Source: Rusavskia elegans
Lineage: Eukaryota; Ascomycota; Lecanoromycetes; Teloschistales; Teloschistaceae
NCBI GenBank assembly: GCA_011316305.1
Contig: SAUG01000053.1
Span: forward strand, 248,001-312,000
Length of the DNA stretch: 64,000 nucleotides
Direction of reading: 5' to 3'
The notes below the pieces were generated by a model, which saw nothing but the letters and a program-made list of their open reading frames with translations, had not been told where the DNA came from and made no database searches. The position numbers and the translations under genes were made by a program. Below are positions 1-10,398 of the stretch, piece by piece. Positions within the stretch are counted from its first letter, which is position 1; each line of letters starts with the position of its first letter.

Positions 1-1
1 G

Positions 2-406
2 AGGGGGGAGGTGTTGGGGAGACTGCCGAGTGAGATTGAGGGGTTGGAGGAACGGGTGGGGGTGCTGAGGGGGGGGAATGAGGTGTTGGCTTGTGAATTG
101 GGTGGGAGGGTGGGGGTTGAGGGGATTAGGGATATGGTGAGGGGGAAGGAGGGGGAGAGGGAGGAGGTGGAGAAGATGGTGAAGGGGTTGCAGAGGGAGA
201 TTCCGGGGAAGGGGAGGGAGTTGGAGAGGTTGGAGGGGGAGTTGAAGGGGTTGGAGAGGGAGAGGGATAGGGCGATTGAGGGGGCGAGGGAGGCGGTTAG
301 GAGTAGGGAGAGTGGTGGGGTGGTGGGGGATGAGCTGGAGATGAAGGGGAGGTGGTTAAGTGGGTGTGAGGAGGGATTGAGGGGACTTTTGGGTGTGGAG
401 GCTTGA
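2..406 (+). CDS. C-terminal part of a coiled-coil protein (possibly kinetochore Sos7-like), partial
   Basis: The reading frame is open from the left edge to a stop at 404-406, so only the last ~134 residues are visible. The sequence is almost entirely Glu, Arg, Gly, Leu and Val in heptad-like order, predicting a long coiled coil, and it ends in an ELEMKGRW...GLRGLLGVE tail. From memory that tail resembles the C-terminus of fungal Sos7-type kinetochore proteins; this is a weak recognition and no domain proves it. The coding strand is extremely purine-rich, with very few C, unlike every other gene here. Any coiled-coil protein remains possible. Confidence 0.5.
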   Translation, partial: RGEVLGRLPSEIEGLEERVGVLRGGNEVLACELGGRVGVEGIRDMVRGKEGEREEVEKMVKGLQREIPGKGRELERLEGELKGLERERDRAIEGAREAVRSRESGGVVGDELEMKGRWLSGCEEGLRGLLGVEA

Positions 407-678
407 TCGCTGGTTATGGGATGGGGCTTATGGTTGTAGAAAGGAGAAGACGGTGTTCACAGTATCAAGACAGGCGTTGGGCAAAGCATCTGAGCAAGAG
501 CAATGGATCTTAAAGGTTTTGCAAATGTAGGCTTTTTACGACTATATGGTATACCCAATTTCCGATGATCCTGTGTTCGTATGACCGCATTAAGATAACA
601 GTATTTGCCCAGAAATGAAACATACTCAGACGCCGACGCTATACATCACAGACTCAGACAACAGCATCTGGGTGATTC

Positions 679-1554
679 TCAATTGATCCCACATTTCTTC
701 AAGCACCTTTCTACACCCAGAGCTACGTTGGCCGGGATCAATTTCCTGAATTCGGCAACGTCCTTGCCCTCGAAGTTGAAATCATTGCCAGTAGCTGCTT
801 CCACGACGTCCTGGTCGAACCCAAAATAAGCCTGCGCCGTTTGTTGAACACCTGGGTCCTCGCTCGCGAAGCCAGCAACGAAGATGGCATCGTCGCAATT
901 GGGGTTGAATTCGGTGTGCAATGCACCTTGAGGGAAGACGGTCATCTGGTGAGTCGCAAGTGTGTTGTGGATCGTTCGAGCCCCGTTCTCGAGTGTGAAT
1001 TGCGTCTCCAAGGTACCCTTGACAACGAGGTTGATCTCCGCGCTGCGTGGGTGTGTGTGAGGCGTGTTGAAGCCGCAAGGGCCGAGAAAGCCAAGGACCA
1101 TGGATGCACCGGTGCCAATAAGAGGAGGAAAAGACTTGCGATCGGCCCGAACGGTTCGACCCCCCTTGCCTTCGGACAAAGTGTCTGCGGGCGGAGCGTC
1201 GAAATCGAATTTGAAAGATGTATCTTGAGGGATGAGCTTGACGCGGTCCACGGCTTTGGCAGCCAACAATAGCTCCCCGATGATGATAGGGTCATTGGCT
1301 ATTGAGGTATCGGCCGGGGCAATTGCTGAGGCTGAAGCAGTCGCGGTGCCAATCGAGGAGCCTGAGGTTGAGCCATAGGTACTATTCGATGTTGGGACAG
1401 CCGTGCCAGTGGTTGTTGCAGTTGCCGTGGCCGAGGTGCTGGAGCCAGGAACCGCTGTTGATAGTTCCGAAGCAGCAGGAAGAATGCCACCTTGTGGAAG
1501 AGAGAATGCGAGCAGAGGAAGTAATGAGACAACGAACAGAGGAGAAGAGTGCAT
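679..1554 (-). CDS. Secreted cupin (germin / spherulin-1-like)
   Basis: A 291-residue single-exon protein. Residues 1 to about 18 form a hydrophobic signal peptide. Residues ~25-85 are a Ser/Thr/Ala-rich linker likely to be O-glycosylated. The rest is one cupin barrel. The first cupin motif is visible as GFNTPHTHPRSAE (about residues 160-172), giving the two His and one Glu of the metal site; the fourth ligand is the His of GALHTEFNP near residue 210. Germin-like and spherulin-1 proteins are secreted or wall-bound Mn-binding proteins, some with oxalate oxidase or superoxide dismutase activity. Which activity this one has cannot be read from the sequence. Two Cys near the C-terminus could form a disulfide. 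Confidence 0.85.
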   Translation of the reverse strand: MHSSPLFVVSLLPLLAFSLPQGGILPAASELSTAVPGSSTSATATATTTGTAVPTSNSTYGSTSGSSIGTATASASAIAPADTSIANDPIIIGELLLAAKAVDRVKLIPQDTSFKFDFDAPPADTLSEGKGGRTVRADRKSFPPLIGTGASMVLGFLGPCGFNTPHTHPRSAEINLVVKGTLETQFTLENGARTIHNTLATHQMTVFPQGALHTEFNPNCDDAIFVAGFASEDPGVQQTAQAYFGFDQDVVEAATGNDFNFEGKDVAEFRKLIPANVALGVERCLKKCGIN

Positions 1555-2372
1555 TGTGACGGCAGTGCTACTATGAAAGGTTCAAGAAAGGAAGAAGGGA
1601 TTCTAGGTTCGGGTGGAATTGAATCTGTTGGAGTGTTGTAGAAGCAGACACTGTATGGTTGGTTTCGTGGTGGATTGATGTTGTGGTGAAGGGGGAGGAT
1701 GAAGCAAGATATAGACTTCTCGATAACCTGCAGACGCTATACTTAGTTGTAGAGATGTCCAGACTCCTTGACAGCTTCACCAACAGTCATCCCAATATAG
1801 TGCTGAGAATGACAGCGCCATTGCTGAGGAGAACATGATGAGTCGCAGCCACTGGAAGGGTCAACGGACGGAAAGGCACAGCAAGGACGCAGCCGGTCTA
1901 CACAATATCCGGAGAAAAGCTAAGATCTCACGATGCTAATTTCTCCGTATAGGTAGCTATCCGGGAACTACACCAGGAGGCAGTAATGAAGAGATGAGAC
2001 GGACAGAAATGGATCCACGCGGCTGACAGTCTTCCGGCTTGTTCACCGGCTTGATCCATAAGTCGTCTATTAGCGGACATCTCACAAGAATATGAGCTCT
2101 AGGAACAGCCTGCGCCCTGCGTGATGGTTTTTATTTCAAGTTGGTTGTAAGAACCTAAGGCTGAGGTTACTGCTATTAATAGCTTGGCGCTGGCTCGAAG
2201 TGGTTAGACTTTTCCTGGTAACAGATTTTCTGTGTTGTGGTATTCATTAATATTATTTATTATCACCAGCATCATGTCTGTATCATTGGAAGCAATCCTA
2301 TCGTGTTACACATTACCTTACTCAGCAGCTGTCCTTCTATCTGCAAGGCTCCCATCCCAGTGACCCTTGCTA
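1555..2372. other. Intergenic, no gene seen
   Basis: Upstream region of the cupin and downstream region of the next minus-strand gene. The short open frames here have no conserved-looking content. No RNA gene or repeat was recognised. Confidence 0.5.
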
Positions 2373-4263
2373 TCAGTTGGCGGGAGAGTAATACACATCT
2401 CGGATACATGTATCAGCTTTGACCATAGCCTTGATATCTTGATGCCTCAATTCTTCGCCCAAACCCAGAACAATCGTCCACTTTTCATTTCGATCGCTGA
2501 TCTTCATTGTCAGATCGGCGAGATGTTCCAATCCCATCTGGCTCTTAACCTCCTCACTCATTGTACGGAGAGTGACAGCGTCCAGGGAGCTCTTGTCCCA
2601 AAATACCCATGACCGATTTGGTGCGCGGATCCAAATATTCGGCGGAAGGCTCTTGCCATCACCTGCAGAGTCCCGTCGAACATCCTCGTGTCCTGAGAAT
2701 CCCGAACCGAGGTCAACGCTCTCTTCCCGTACAGGCGAATTCTCCCCTAGGATACTCGCCGCTCTCGTCGATACGTCATAAAGCTCATTGTTATCCTTCT
2801 CCCCAACATCATGGTTATGCGGTGATGTTGGGGCAACGTATGTCCGACTTCTGTCGTCTCCTTGACCTGTTGGGGTACCATCAAGATCATCTTCGCCTAC
2901 AAACAAAGGCGAGTCCGGAACTTCCATCCCAGACTGAAGGGAAGGAGCCGTGGCACCCGTACGAGGATCATCGTTGGTGGATCCTCCTGTACTAGTCGGC
3001 CTGGATCCTGCGCAGATAGCACGGCCTTCTGTTTTCAGGTTGAGTACTTGTGGCGAACCTCCGTGCCTTGGCCTCTTGGCGGCAGACTGATGTATAATTG
3101 CATCGTCTTCCGCACTTGAGGGCGTACGATTCAGAGTACCAAACAAAGGTCTGTTCATGTCTCTCTTCTCTCTGCGAAGTGCCGGTGTTTGGGCGGGCAT
3201 GGACGTCGCATCTTCTAGAACTTCCTGCTCCTCAAAGTTCATCCTTAGGTCTTGTGGAGGGTATGCACAACTCGTTACCTCGGAATCTCCACCTCCGGTT
3301 GCCGATTTCCCTGCTGTACCTGGGCTCGTTTCAGACTTCGGACCTTGGTTGCGTTTCCTCTTGTTGATGCAGTAGACAGCTTCTTCCATGGGGACCAAGG
3401 TTGACTCTCGGCTCCTTTGGCTCAAGGGAAGATGTTGTCTTCGTTCAATCTCTTTCCGAGTGGCGGGCAACCGCCTAGGCTCATCCGACAATCTTCCCGA
3501 TGGCTCATACTCCTTGTCTTGAGAATCTTCACGGGCTAATGGGATGTCAGCGTAGAATGGATCCCCAATGGTATCCGAGTTATGATCTCTCTGAGCAGAC
3601 GGTGTGTCTTGTGCCTGGTTATCTGTTGTAGGTATGGAGTGCTGTGCAACCTGGTCTGCCCGTTCTCCTCCTCCACTTGCAGAAGTAGTGTTTTTCAATG
3701 CATCCACAAGGTCTAGAATGTCCGGGAGATTATCATCCTGCTTGCGATTAGCAAAAGCATACGAACGTCAACTAGTTATAGGGAAGACGATATCGCCCAT
3801 TGAACAACTTACATCATCATCGTTACCAGTGATTTGTTCCCCCGCAAAGGTAGTATGACCATGCGTCCTTCGCCTGTCGCGGGCATAGTATTCCAATTTG
3901 TCGAATACTCTCTCAACGCCTCGCAGTAGTCTGGATGACCTTAGAGGGAGTTTCAGGTCATTATGTAGTGGAAGCCTACATCTCCTCATTTCGTGGTAAG
4001 ATATTTCGTGGAGCATCTGTACAGGTGTCTGGTCCTGAAGGCTGCCAGAGCAATGATCCCGGCTTGATACCTACGACTTCGTAACCATCCGTGAAGTATC
4101 GGGTGGCCAACTCTTTGTTGCCTATTATCCCATTGGAGCTTCCATAATCGGTAAGCCAGGCGGCACGGAATTTCTTTGCGTCAGCACGAAGTCGCTTCGT
4201 CGCAGCATCATCGAGCCGAAGCTCTTCAGTGCATATTTCCTTCAACGACGGCAGCTTTACCAT
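2373..4263 (-). CDS. Unknown protein, three exons, ~570 aa
   Basis: Model: exons 4263-4023, 3919-3813 and 3737-2373 (571 codons with stop). The second intron (3812-3738) is strong: donor GTAAGT, a CTAAT branch-like site and a CAG acceptor in matching phase. The first intron (4022-3920) is the only phase-compatible choice found and is less sure. The N-terminal ~110 residues (starting MVKLPSLKEI) look folded. The middle is long, polar and low in hydrophobics, with basic stretches such as KRKRN and AAKRPRHGG that could be nuclear localisation signals. The last ~80 residues (from about NIWIRAPNRSW to the end) look folded again. I do not recognise the family. The layout of two small folded ends around a disordered nuclear-type centre suggests a chromatin or DNA-repair scaffold, but this is only a guess. 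Confidence 0.6.
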
Positions 4264-5667
4264 TGTCACAGACAGTCGGGATTGTATCGCTCAATTTGAA
4301 TCGAATGACAGCAGAGATGCAATTGAGGACTACAGAATTTTGAACGCTTTTATGGACGGCGCTGGAAGGCATTGAAAAGGCTGAGGAGTGACCCTACACC
4401 GGCAACCATGACTGGACTAATTCTCTCTCTCAGGGGTTCAGTCGCCTCGTGGTTGGTCAGCCGTCAGTATCCTCGCCAGTATCCGATGCAGGAGACCAAC
4501 GCAGCCTCCATCATGAGGTAGATGGCTTTTTGAAGCCGTGTCGGCACTCCTGGCAGGGGACTTTCTGGCATCTTCTCCAGCATTCGAAATCAGCAACGAG
4601 GCAGAACCTGGAGCACAGGAGGCGGCATAGCCACACCCTTTTGACCACGGACGCCCGCCCCCGATCGATAACAGTTGGCGTGATTTATTATTGCTGCATA
4701 CGGGGACGCGTGGTGTCTCATTAGTCGCCGCAGGTAGTACTCACACCATATTTGATTCGTTGACTCTATGCACGCAAAGTCGGCTTAATGTCCCATGGGC
4801 AAGCCAACAGCGCTTAGCAGCCACCCTTCAAAGGTATGCATGTATCCTCCAGGTTGGCATGAAACGATAGATTATGTGTTCGCTTTACCCTACCAGACTT
4901 CTCATGTCATGCCATGTCATGTCCAATTCAATCGTGGCGAGCGCCGTCCGACAATTGTTGCCTCGATACCGGATATCGTCCTAGCGATTGCTCGGAAATC
5001 ACCATGTAGCTGCAACTTTGCATACGAGTGAATCTTGACCCAACGAGTGAGGAAAACCCATTAGCTGGTACCGCCAAGAGAACATGCTACCAGACAAAGG
5101 GAAACGAAAACGCTGTCAGTGTGACTGTTGGTCGTTGCAGCACTCGGCTTTAGCCTCGATTATCATCGTCGTCCATCTTGCAATCCCAACTCTTCTACTC
5201 GAAATATCAATAAATCGACGATACGCTCCTCAGCTTGGGCTGGCTTGTGACAAGGAAATATACATTGACGGCATGGGGACACCATGCTATCGAGAGCTCT
5301 CGTCGTCGATGGCCTACTGTGGACACAGCCTGTTTGGGGCTACTAAACCGAGTAGAGAAATCCATCTGACCGTTATGTTCGAATTTGCGCACGTTTTCCT
5401 CCCTTCGATTCTCAAATGCATAACATACTTTTCAATGATGCAATTGGGTTGGCTTATGGCTGGCTTGCCAAAGTGAGTCACCCATCAGTACCAGATATTT
5501 TTCTTTGGACAAACATACAAGAAGTCAGTCGGACCCATCCCAGCTTAAGGTCTCAACACGTCAAAGCAATCATTTAACTACCGACTTTGCTTACGAACAT
5601 TTTCCATATCGCTTGTATATTTGAATTTTTGCATCATTAGGATAGTGTCCAAAATCATTGCAGTTTT
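4264..5667. other. Intergenic, no supported gene
   Basis: 1.4 kb between two genes. Several short frames exist, the longest 130 codons at 5084-5476 on the plus strand with a hydrophobic stretch. None has a recognisable domain, and I could not build a spliced model. A short imperfect run of CATGTC/CATGCC units lies near 4905-4922. Confidence 0.4.
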
Positions 5668-6849
5668 ATGTCTACCTCCGGAATGTCCCCTCTGGGGGAT
5701 GCAGTAATCAGCTGTGCAGCCGGTACATCGACTATTATCATCACAGATGACAGGACCGTTCCAGCAAAGAGCACGCTGTACCCGAAGATCTCCAAGCTAA
5801 GCGACTTCTTGTATAAGTGCAAGAGAGTCGCACCCGAGACGCGCATCATCCCTATTGTCGGCACGGTTAAGCTCCATGGAGCCCACGTTGACTGGGTTAT
5901 TTCTCGAGATGATAGCATCCGCGTCCAGTCTCGCAATATGCTCGAGCTGGCTGTGGGAAATGACAATTACGGATTCGCAGCGTTCTCCAACCCCATCCGC
6001 GATGTCATCCTACGCTTGAAAAAGGATATAGTGCACAGATACGTGCAGCTCAACCCTGACCGTACCGTGGATCTTGATCACCCTGTAATTATTTCAGGCG
6101 AATGGTGCGGTCAAGGCGTGCAGAAAGGCGTGGCAGTCTCTCAGCTTCCTCGTCATCTCGTCATCATCTCCATTCGCATCAACGATACTTGGGTCTCGGA
6201 GACCGAGTATGCTGACATTCATGACGAAGCCAATGGCATCTACCACATTGGAAAAGCTGGATGCTATCGGCTGGACTTGGACACCGAAGATATCGACCCC
6301 TCCGAAGCTGCCATTCAGGCTATTGTTACTGACGTAGAAAAGACATGCCCTTACGGTCTGACGCGCAATGTTACGGGTCGAGGTGAAGGAATAGTGTGGA
6401 AAGCCCGCAATCATATGGATAATCCGGAGATGTGGTTCAAATACAAGGGGGACTCGGCTGCCGTAAGTCACAACTGGAAAACCGTGAAAAGTTCCGGAAC
6501 CGTGAAAGGCACCGAGACCGCTGGTGCCGCTGATGATCGAGAACGAGAGTACAACTTCGCACGGTCGGTTGTTACGGAACGGAGGCTGGAGCAAGGTCTG
6601 GAATATCTGGCAGAGACAGGTACTGCCAGGAAGGGCGGGTTGGGGAAGTTTCTAGGTTGGGTCACGAACGACGTCCTTGTGGAGGAGAAAAGGGAGATGG
6701 CAGAGATGAACATTGGACAAGGGAGGTTGAAACCGGCGATCAGGTCGATCGCAAAGACATGGTACAACCAAAAGCTTATTAAGGACATGGAAGAGGAAAA
6801 GGATGAGTTGGAAACATTCACTGAGAAGATGAAGAACATCGCGGCTTAA
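5668..6849 (+). CDS. Rnl2-like RNA ligase domain protein
   Basis: A 393-residue intronless protein of the covalent nucleotidyltransferase fold. Motif I is seen as TVKLHGAH, with Lys68 the expected adenylated residue (the KxHG form typical of Rnl2-type RNA ligases rather than the KxDG of DNA ligases). Motif IV is GEGIVWK near residues 239-245. Motif V is the K-Y-K of WFKYKG near 258-260. A GEWCGQG segment lies where motif III is expected. Family knowledge: such enzymes seal 3'-OH/5'-phosphate RNA nicks using ATP. Fungi splice tRNAs with the unrelated multidomain Trl1, so the role of this stand-alone enzyme is unknown. The start at 5668 is the first ATG, and no signal peptide is visible. The C-terminal ~100 residues are charged and helical. 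Confidence 0.8.
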   Translation: MSTSGMSPLGDAVISCAAGTSTIIITDDRTVPAKSTLYPKISKLSDFLYKCKRVAPETRIIPIVGTVKLHGAHVDWVISRDDSIRVQSRNMLELAVGNDNYGFAAFSNPIRDVILRLKKDIVHRYVQLNPDRTVDLDHPVIISGEWCGQGVQKGVAVSQLPRHLVIISIRINDTWVSETEYADIHDEANGIYHIGKAGCYRLDLDTEDIDPSEAAIQAIVTDVEKTCPYGLTRNVTGRGEGIVWKARNHMDNPEMWFKYKGDSAAVSHNWKTVKSSGTVKGTETAGAADDREREYNFARSVVTERRLEQGLEYLAETGTARKGGLGKFLGWVTNDVLVEEKREMAEMNIGQGRLKPAIRSIAKTWYNQKLIKDMEEEKDELETFTEKMKNIAA

Positions 6850-7662
6850 ATATAGAGTCCGTTGAGCCCGAGGACTCGCTGATATCCCTTCGACTGGCAA
6901 CGTGGGCATTCGGTATCTCGCTATGTTGTAGATTCTCAACCGTCACGCATACAAGTACATCAATACAATTACACGAGCCTGTCGCTATCCCGGACCGAGA
7001 TGGCCTTCGTAAGCTTCGCTTACTCAGCCCAACTCGGTCACTCGAATACTCGAGGCTCTCAAGTCACGTGAGGTAACATCTTGGCGCTTTACAGATACCA
7101 ATCATTTAAAGCTTGTTTTTGCTCTGGTATAAGTAAGTTGACGTCATTTGGAAATCTACCGTTGTCCAAGTTCATCATCCTCATCATCATCATAAGTCGA
7201 TCACGTTGCGGCCTAGACCATGCCATCGACAGCCCACAAGCGCTGGAGAATCTTGTCGCTACACTCACTTACAGTCAATGGCGGTGAGATGCTGCCTGGA
7301 TTGATCGACAGCCACTCTCCAGCACCACGTTCAGGCAAATGCGCACACCGTCTAGTTCGCTCCTCAAAATATTTCCAAAATTTCTTCTGTGTCTTATCGG
7401 TGTCGCACAAATGACGCTCCGTTTGGGGGCAGAGGCTCCTTTTCCTTCTGATCATTGGTCGCTGATGCAATCCCGTGAGTAAGATGCAGCAGATTTTTCC
7501 CCACAAGGCAACCTCCTTCCAGTCATACGTATGGCACATTCAACTCGTCTTTTCCCCTCCCATCTCGTTCACCATCTTGGGCGTGAGATGGAATGTTAGC
7601 TCTTCTGCAGTGAACTCCGCTTCTATCATGTCGTTTAAATAACCTTCTGGAGTGTTCTATCC
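6850..7662. other. Intergenic, no gene seen
   Basis: Downstream of the RNA ligase and upstream of the membrane protein gene, so it probably holds the 3' region of one and the promoter of the other. A run of CATCATC-type triplets sits near 7170-7195. No other structure was recognised. Confidence 0.4.
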
Positions 7663-9930
7663 ATGGCAAGACATCGAGACAGTCCATCTGCTGAGTATAT
7701 ATCCTTGCAATCTCGCGCTACGTCCCCCTCGGGTCTACGCTACAATCATGCGGGAGAAGAGACTACTCTTCAGGAAGCGCCACCCTCTTTCAAATCAAAG
7801 GAACTGGATTACTGGAAACAGACCTGGTCTCTACTAGTCCCGCAGACTGTTCGCTGGTTGGGTACCGTAACTCTATCAGTCCTCCTGATCTCGGTTTTCT
7901 GGATTTACCAAAGCAAACAAAATTTCACTCCAAAGGATAAGAATACCTTCAACATCATCGTCACAGGCCTGAGCGTCGGGCTAGGTATCAATTTTTTTGT
8001 CAGACCCACCGCCGGTAGCTCAATCAGCCGAACAGTCTTCTCACCAACTTTACAGGAAGCATTCAAAGAGTCTGCAAAAGGCTTGCGATGGAGAATACTG
8101 GCCGGCGAAAGATACAGCGTTCGGGAGGTGGACTTGATCCTGGCCATCGAAAGTCTGTGGAAGGTGTTCTTGTTGGCCGTGGAGTCTATGTCATCAAGGC
8201 CATGGGCAATCCTTGCATGCACCGCGTGGGTGAGTCGTCAGTCTCTAAATCTCAGCCATGCCGAATCTGGGGATTGCCATCTTGTGTTTGACTATTCAAC
8301 GGCTTTTCCTACGTGCTGGCACAGCATTGAGTTTGACCAGCCAATGTTTTGGATACCCAGCTCGCCGATCAAGGGTGTCGAATGTTGAACATCCGCTATT
8401 TCATCCTCGCGTGAGCGTTCGAGCCCCCAGCTAATCCAATGATCATTCAGATTCTCCTCAATATCGTAAACGCCTCCCTCGCATGTGTGACCATTGTACC
8501 GTGCTGAAAACCCCCTTAGACTGCTCAGATTTCTGTTGCATTGGTTACGCTGACCTATGACATGGTAGATGGGAGAAACTTCAATGACACTTACACCAAG
8601 CATGGCATTGTCAACGCATCAGACCTGACAAAATACTACAATCGGGGTTTCCCAGACTGGGCCGTCACCACTCACGCGACGGCTCATTCGTATGGTGGAA
8701 GAGTTCAAGGTACTAGATGCGGCTCTTATGAGACCATCGCTGAGGTTGTGGGATCCAAGCATGATCATGCCTACTATTGCTCCAAGAATATGGCCAACCC
8801 AGAATTCACCTATCGCTTCAACGAGTACAATCCAAGCGACTTACAAGAGACTTATCCTCGATTCACTAATCGAACGATCACTGCATCGGCTGGTGAATGT
8901 CTTGAGTACGAAGTCAAGAACACTACTGCTGCACCCAGCGATGTGGATCACCGGGGCCCTGGGAAGACTTTCTCCTACGGCAACGACACCTTCACAGACG
9001 AAATTCAAATCCCAGCATCAAGTCTTGGCGGAAGTTATACTACATACATTTACCGGGGCTTTCATGCTCCACCGAATGCTTCCTTACAAACATGTGGCGA
9101 TCCACGATGCATGTGGTTGTGGGCCTATAAGAATCCAAACGTAAACAAGACCGACGACGATTGGGACCCACCCAAGTTCTACAAATGTCCTATCACCATC
9201 AGCAATGTGACAAATACCCAGAACGACTCGCAGACCATTTCGGACGCTATGGCCCGCATAGCAGCTGTATCAATTGCGCTGCAAGGCCGTTGGGTAGGCT
9301 CACCTAAGAACAGAAATTTCAGACCATATCAATTCTACCCGCTCGGGTGAGTTGTTTTTAAGAATGTAGAGTTCTTTTTCTTCCTTTCTTACAGTAATGA
9401 ACCGCTGACAAATACCTTACTGTAACAGAACCGCGTGGGATATCCACAATCAATCCTCCCGCCACGTTGGAGAAAACATGGCAAAATTTGCCATTGGCTC
9501 CCTTGCAAACATGGCAGCTCTAAATCCACGCATCCAAGTCAGTGGTGCGGTACCATATCTCGGTAGTCACCTCGAAATCCGTTGGGGATATGTCATAGGC
9601 CTTTTCGGCGGTATCATCCTCACGCATCTCGTCCTCTTCCTGTCAGCCATCCTAGCAATTAGGAAAGTCACGGTGAAAGACGACTCATTCCTGGCCATTG
9701 CTCGCTTGTTACTTCCTTTGCTTGATGTTTTAGGCGGCGAAGGGACCTTGCTCCAGAGCAAAGAGTTGGCAAAAGTCATACAAGCGGAGACCCGAGGTGA
9801 GGGTCTTGTTGTTGGTCCAACGCTGGTTGAGGGGGGTGGGCAGCCTAGGTATTCCATGGGTATTGGTAAAGACGTTCGTCTCAGGCAGGAGTGGCCAGAT
9901 CACCGGCATCCTGCTGGCACGTATGTATAG
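7663..9930 (+). CDS. Multi-exon fungal membrane protein of unknown function; first junction unresolved
   Basis: Supported exons: 7663-8229, an exon ending at 8410, 8520-9346 and 9429-9930. Junctions 8410/8520 and 9346/9429 are GT-AG and in phase. The N-terminal region has a transmembrane segment (around VTLSVLLISVFWIY) and a second hydrophobic stretch (FNIIVTGLSVGLGINFFV). The long central part carries many N-glycosylation sequons (NDT, NKT, NVT, NDS) and several Cys, so it is probably lumenal or extracellular. A last transmembrane segment (GLFGGIILTHLVLFLSAILAI) precedes a short tail. This is a common architecture among unnamed Pezizomycotina membrane proteins. No canonical acceptor between 8240 and 8374 restores the frame from the first exon, so the gene may be frameshifted or use an unusual splice site. 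Confidence 0.6.
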
Positions 9931-10398
9931 CGGTAAAGCTAGATTATCCTTAACGGTTTTATTGACACCCGCGAGCCGGATTCGCTGTCACATAAACTGA
10001 CTTTCGAGTTTTGGAGACAGAAGTCGCAGCTGGCAATGGAAACCCATCAAAAGAACAGCTGCTCATTGGAAGCGCTCAATCTTCCCATGGCCTTGTGATC
10101 TCTATTTTGAGATGAAAAGACGCAATGGCTGGTATTGTGTTTTCATCTTTGATGCAGGTGGAAAACTACCGTAATGAACAGAACGTGGTGAGATGCATTT
10201 GTACCTGGGTTAAGTCGAGACCAAGACATTGCATAATTACACATTTCTTATGATGAAAAGCTCGATATTCAATTAGATTGGAGAATGGTTAGATAGGGAT
10301 GATGGCCATCGTAAATAGAGTAAAAGTCGGTCAACTCCATTTTCGCAAAGAGTACAATACTCGTGTCATAAGCGCAAGAATGAAATATCCAATACGGC
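9931..10398. other. Convergent intergenic region, no gene seen
   Basis: Lies between the 3' ends of two convergent genes. No ORF or repeat is supported; presumably two 3' untranslated regions. Confidence 0.4.

Noticed and set aside
841..1272. 143-codon frame antisense to the cupin
   Set aside because: Shadow of a high-GC coding sequence; the cupin has clear motifs.
5084..5476. 130-codon plus-strand frame with a hydrophobic stretch
   Set aside because: No conserved motif, no promoter or splice support, and composition similar to surrounding non-coding DNA.
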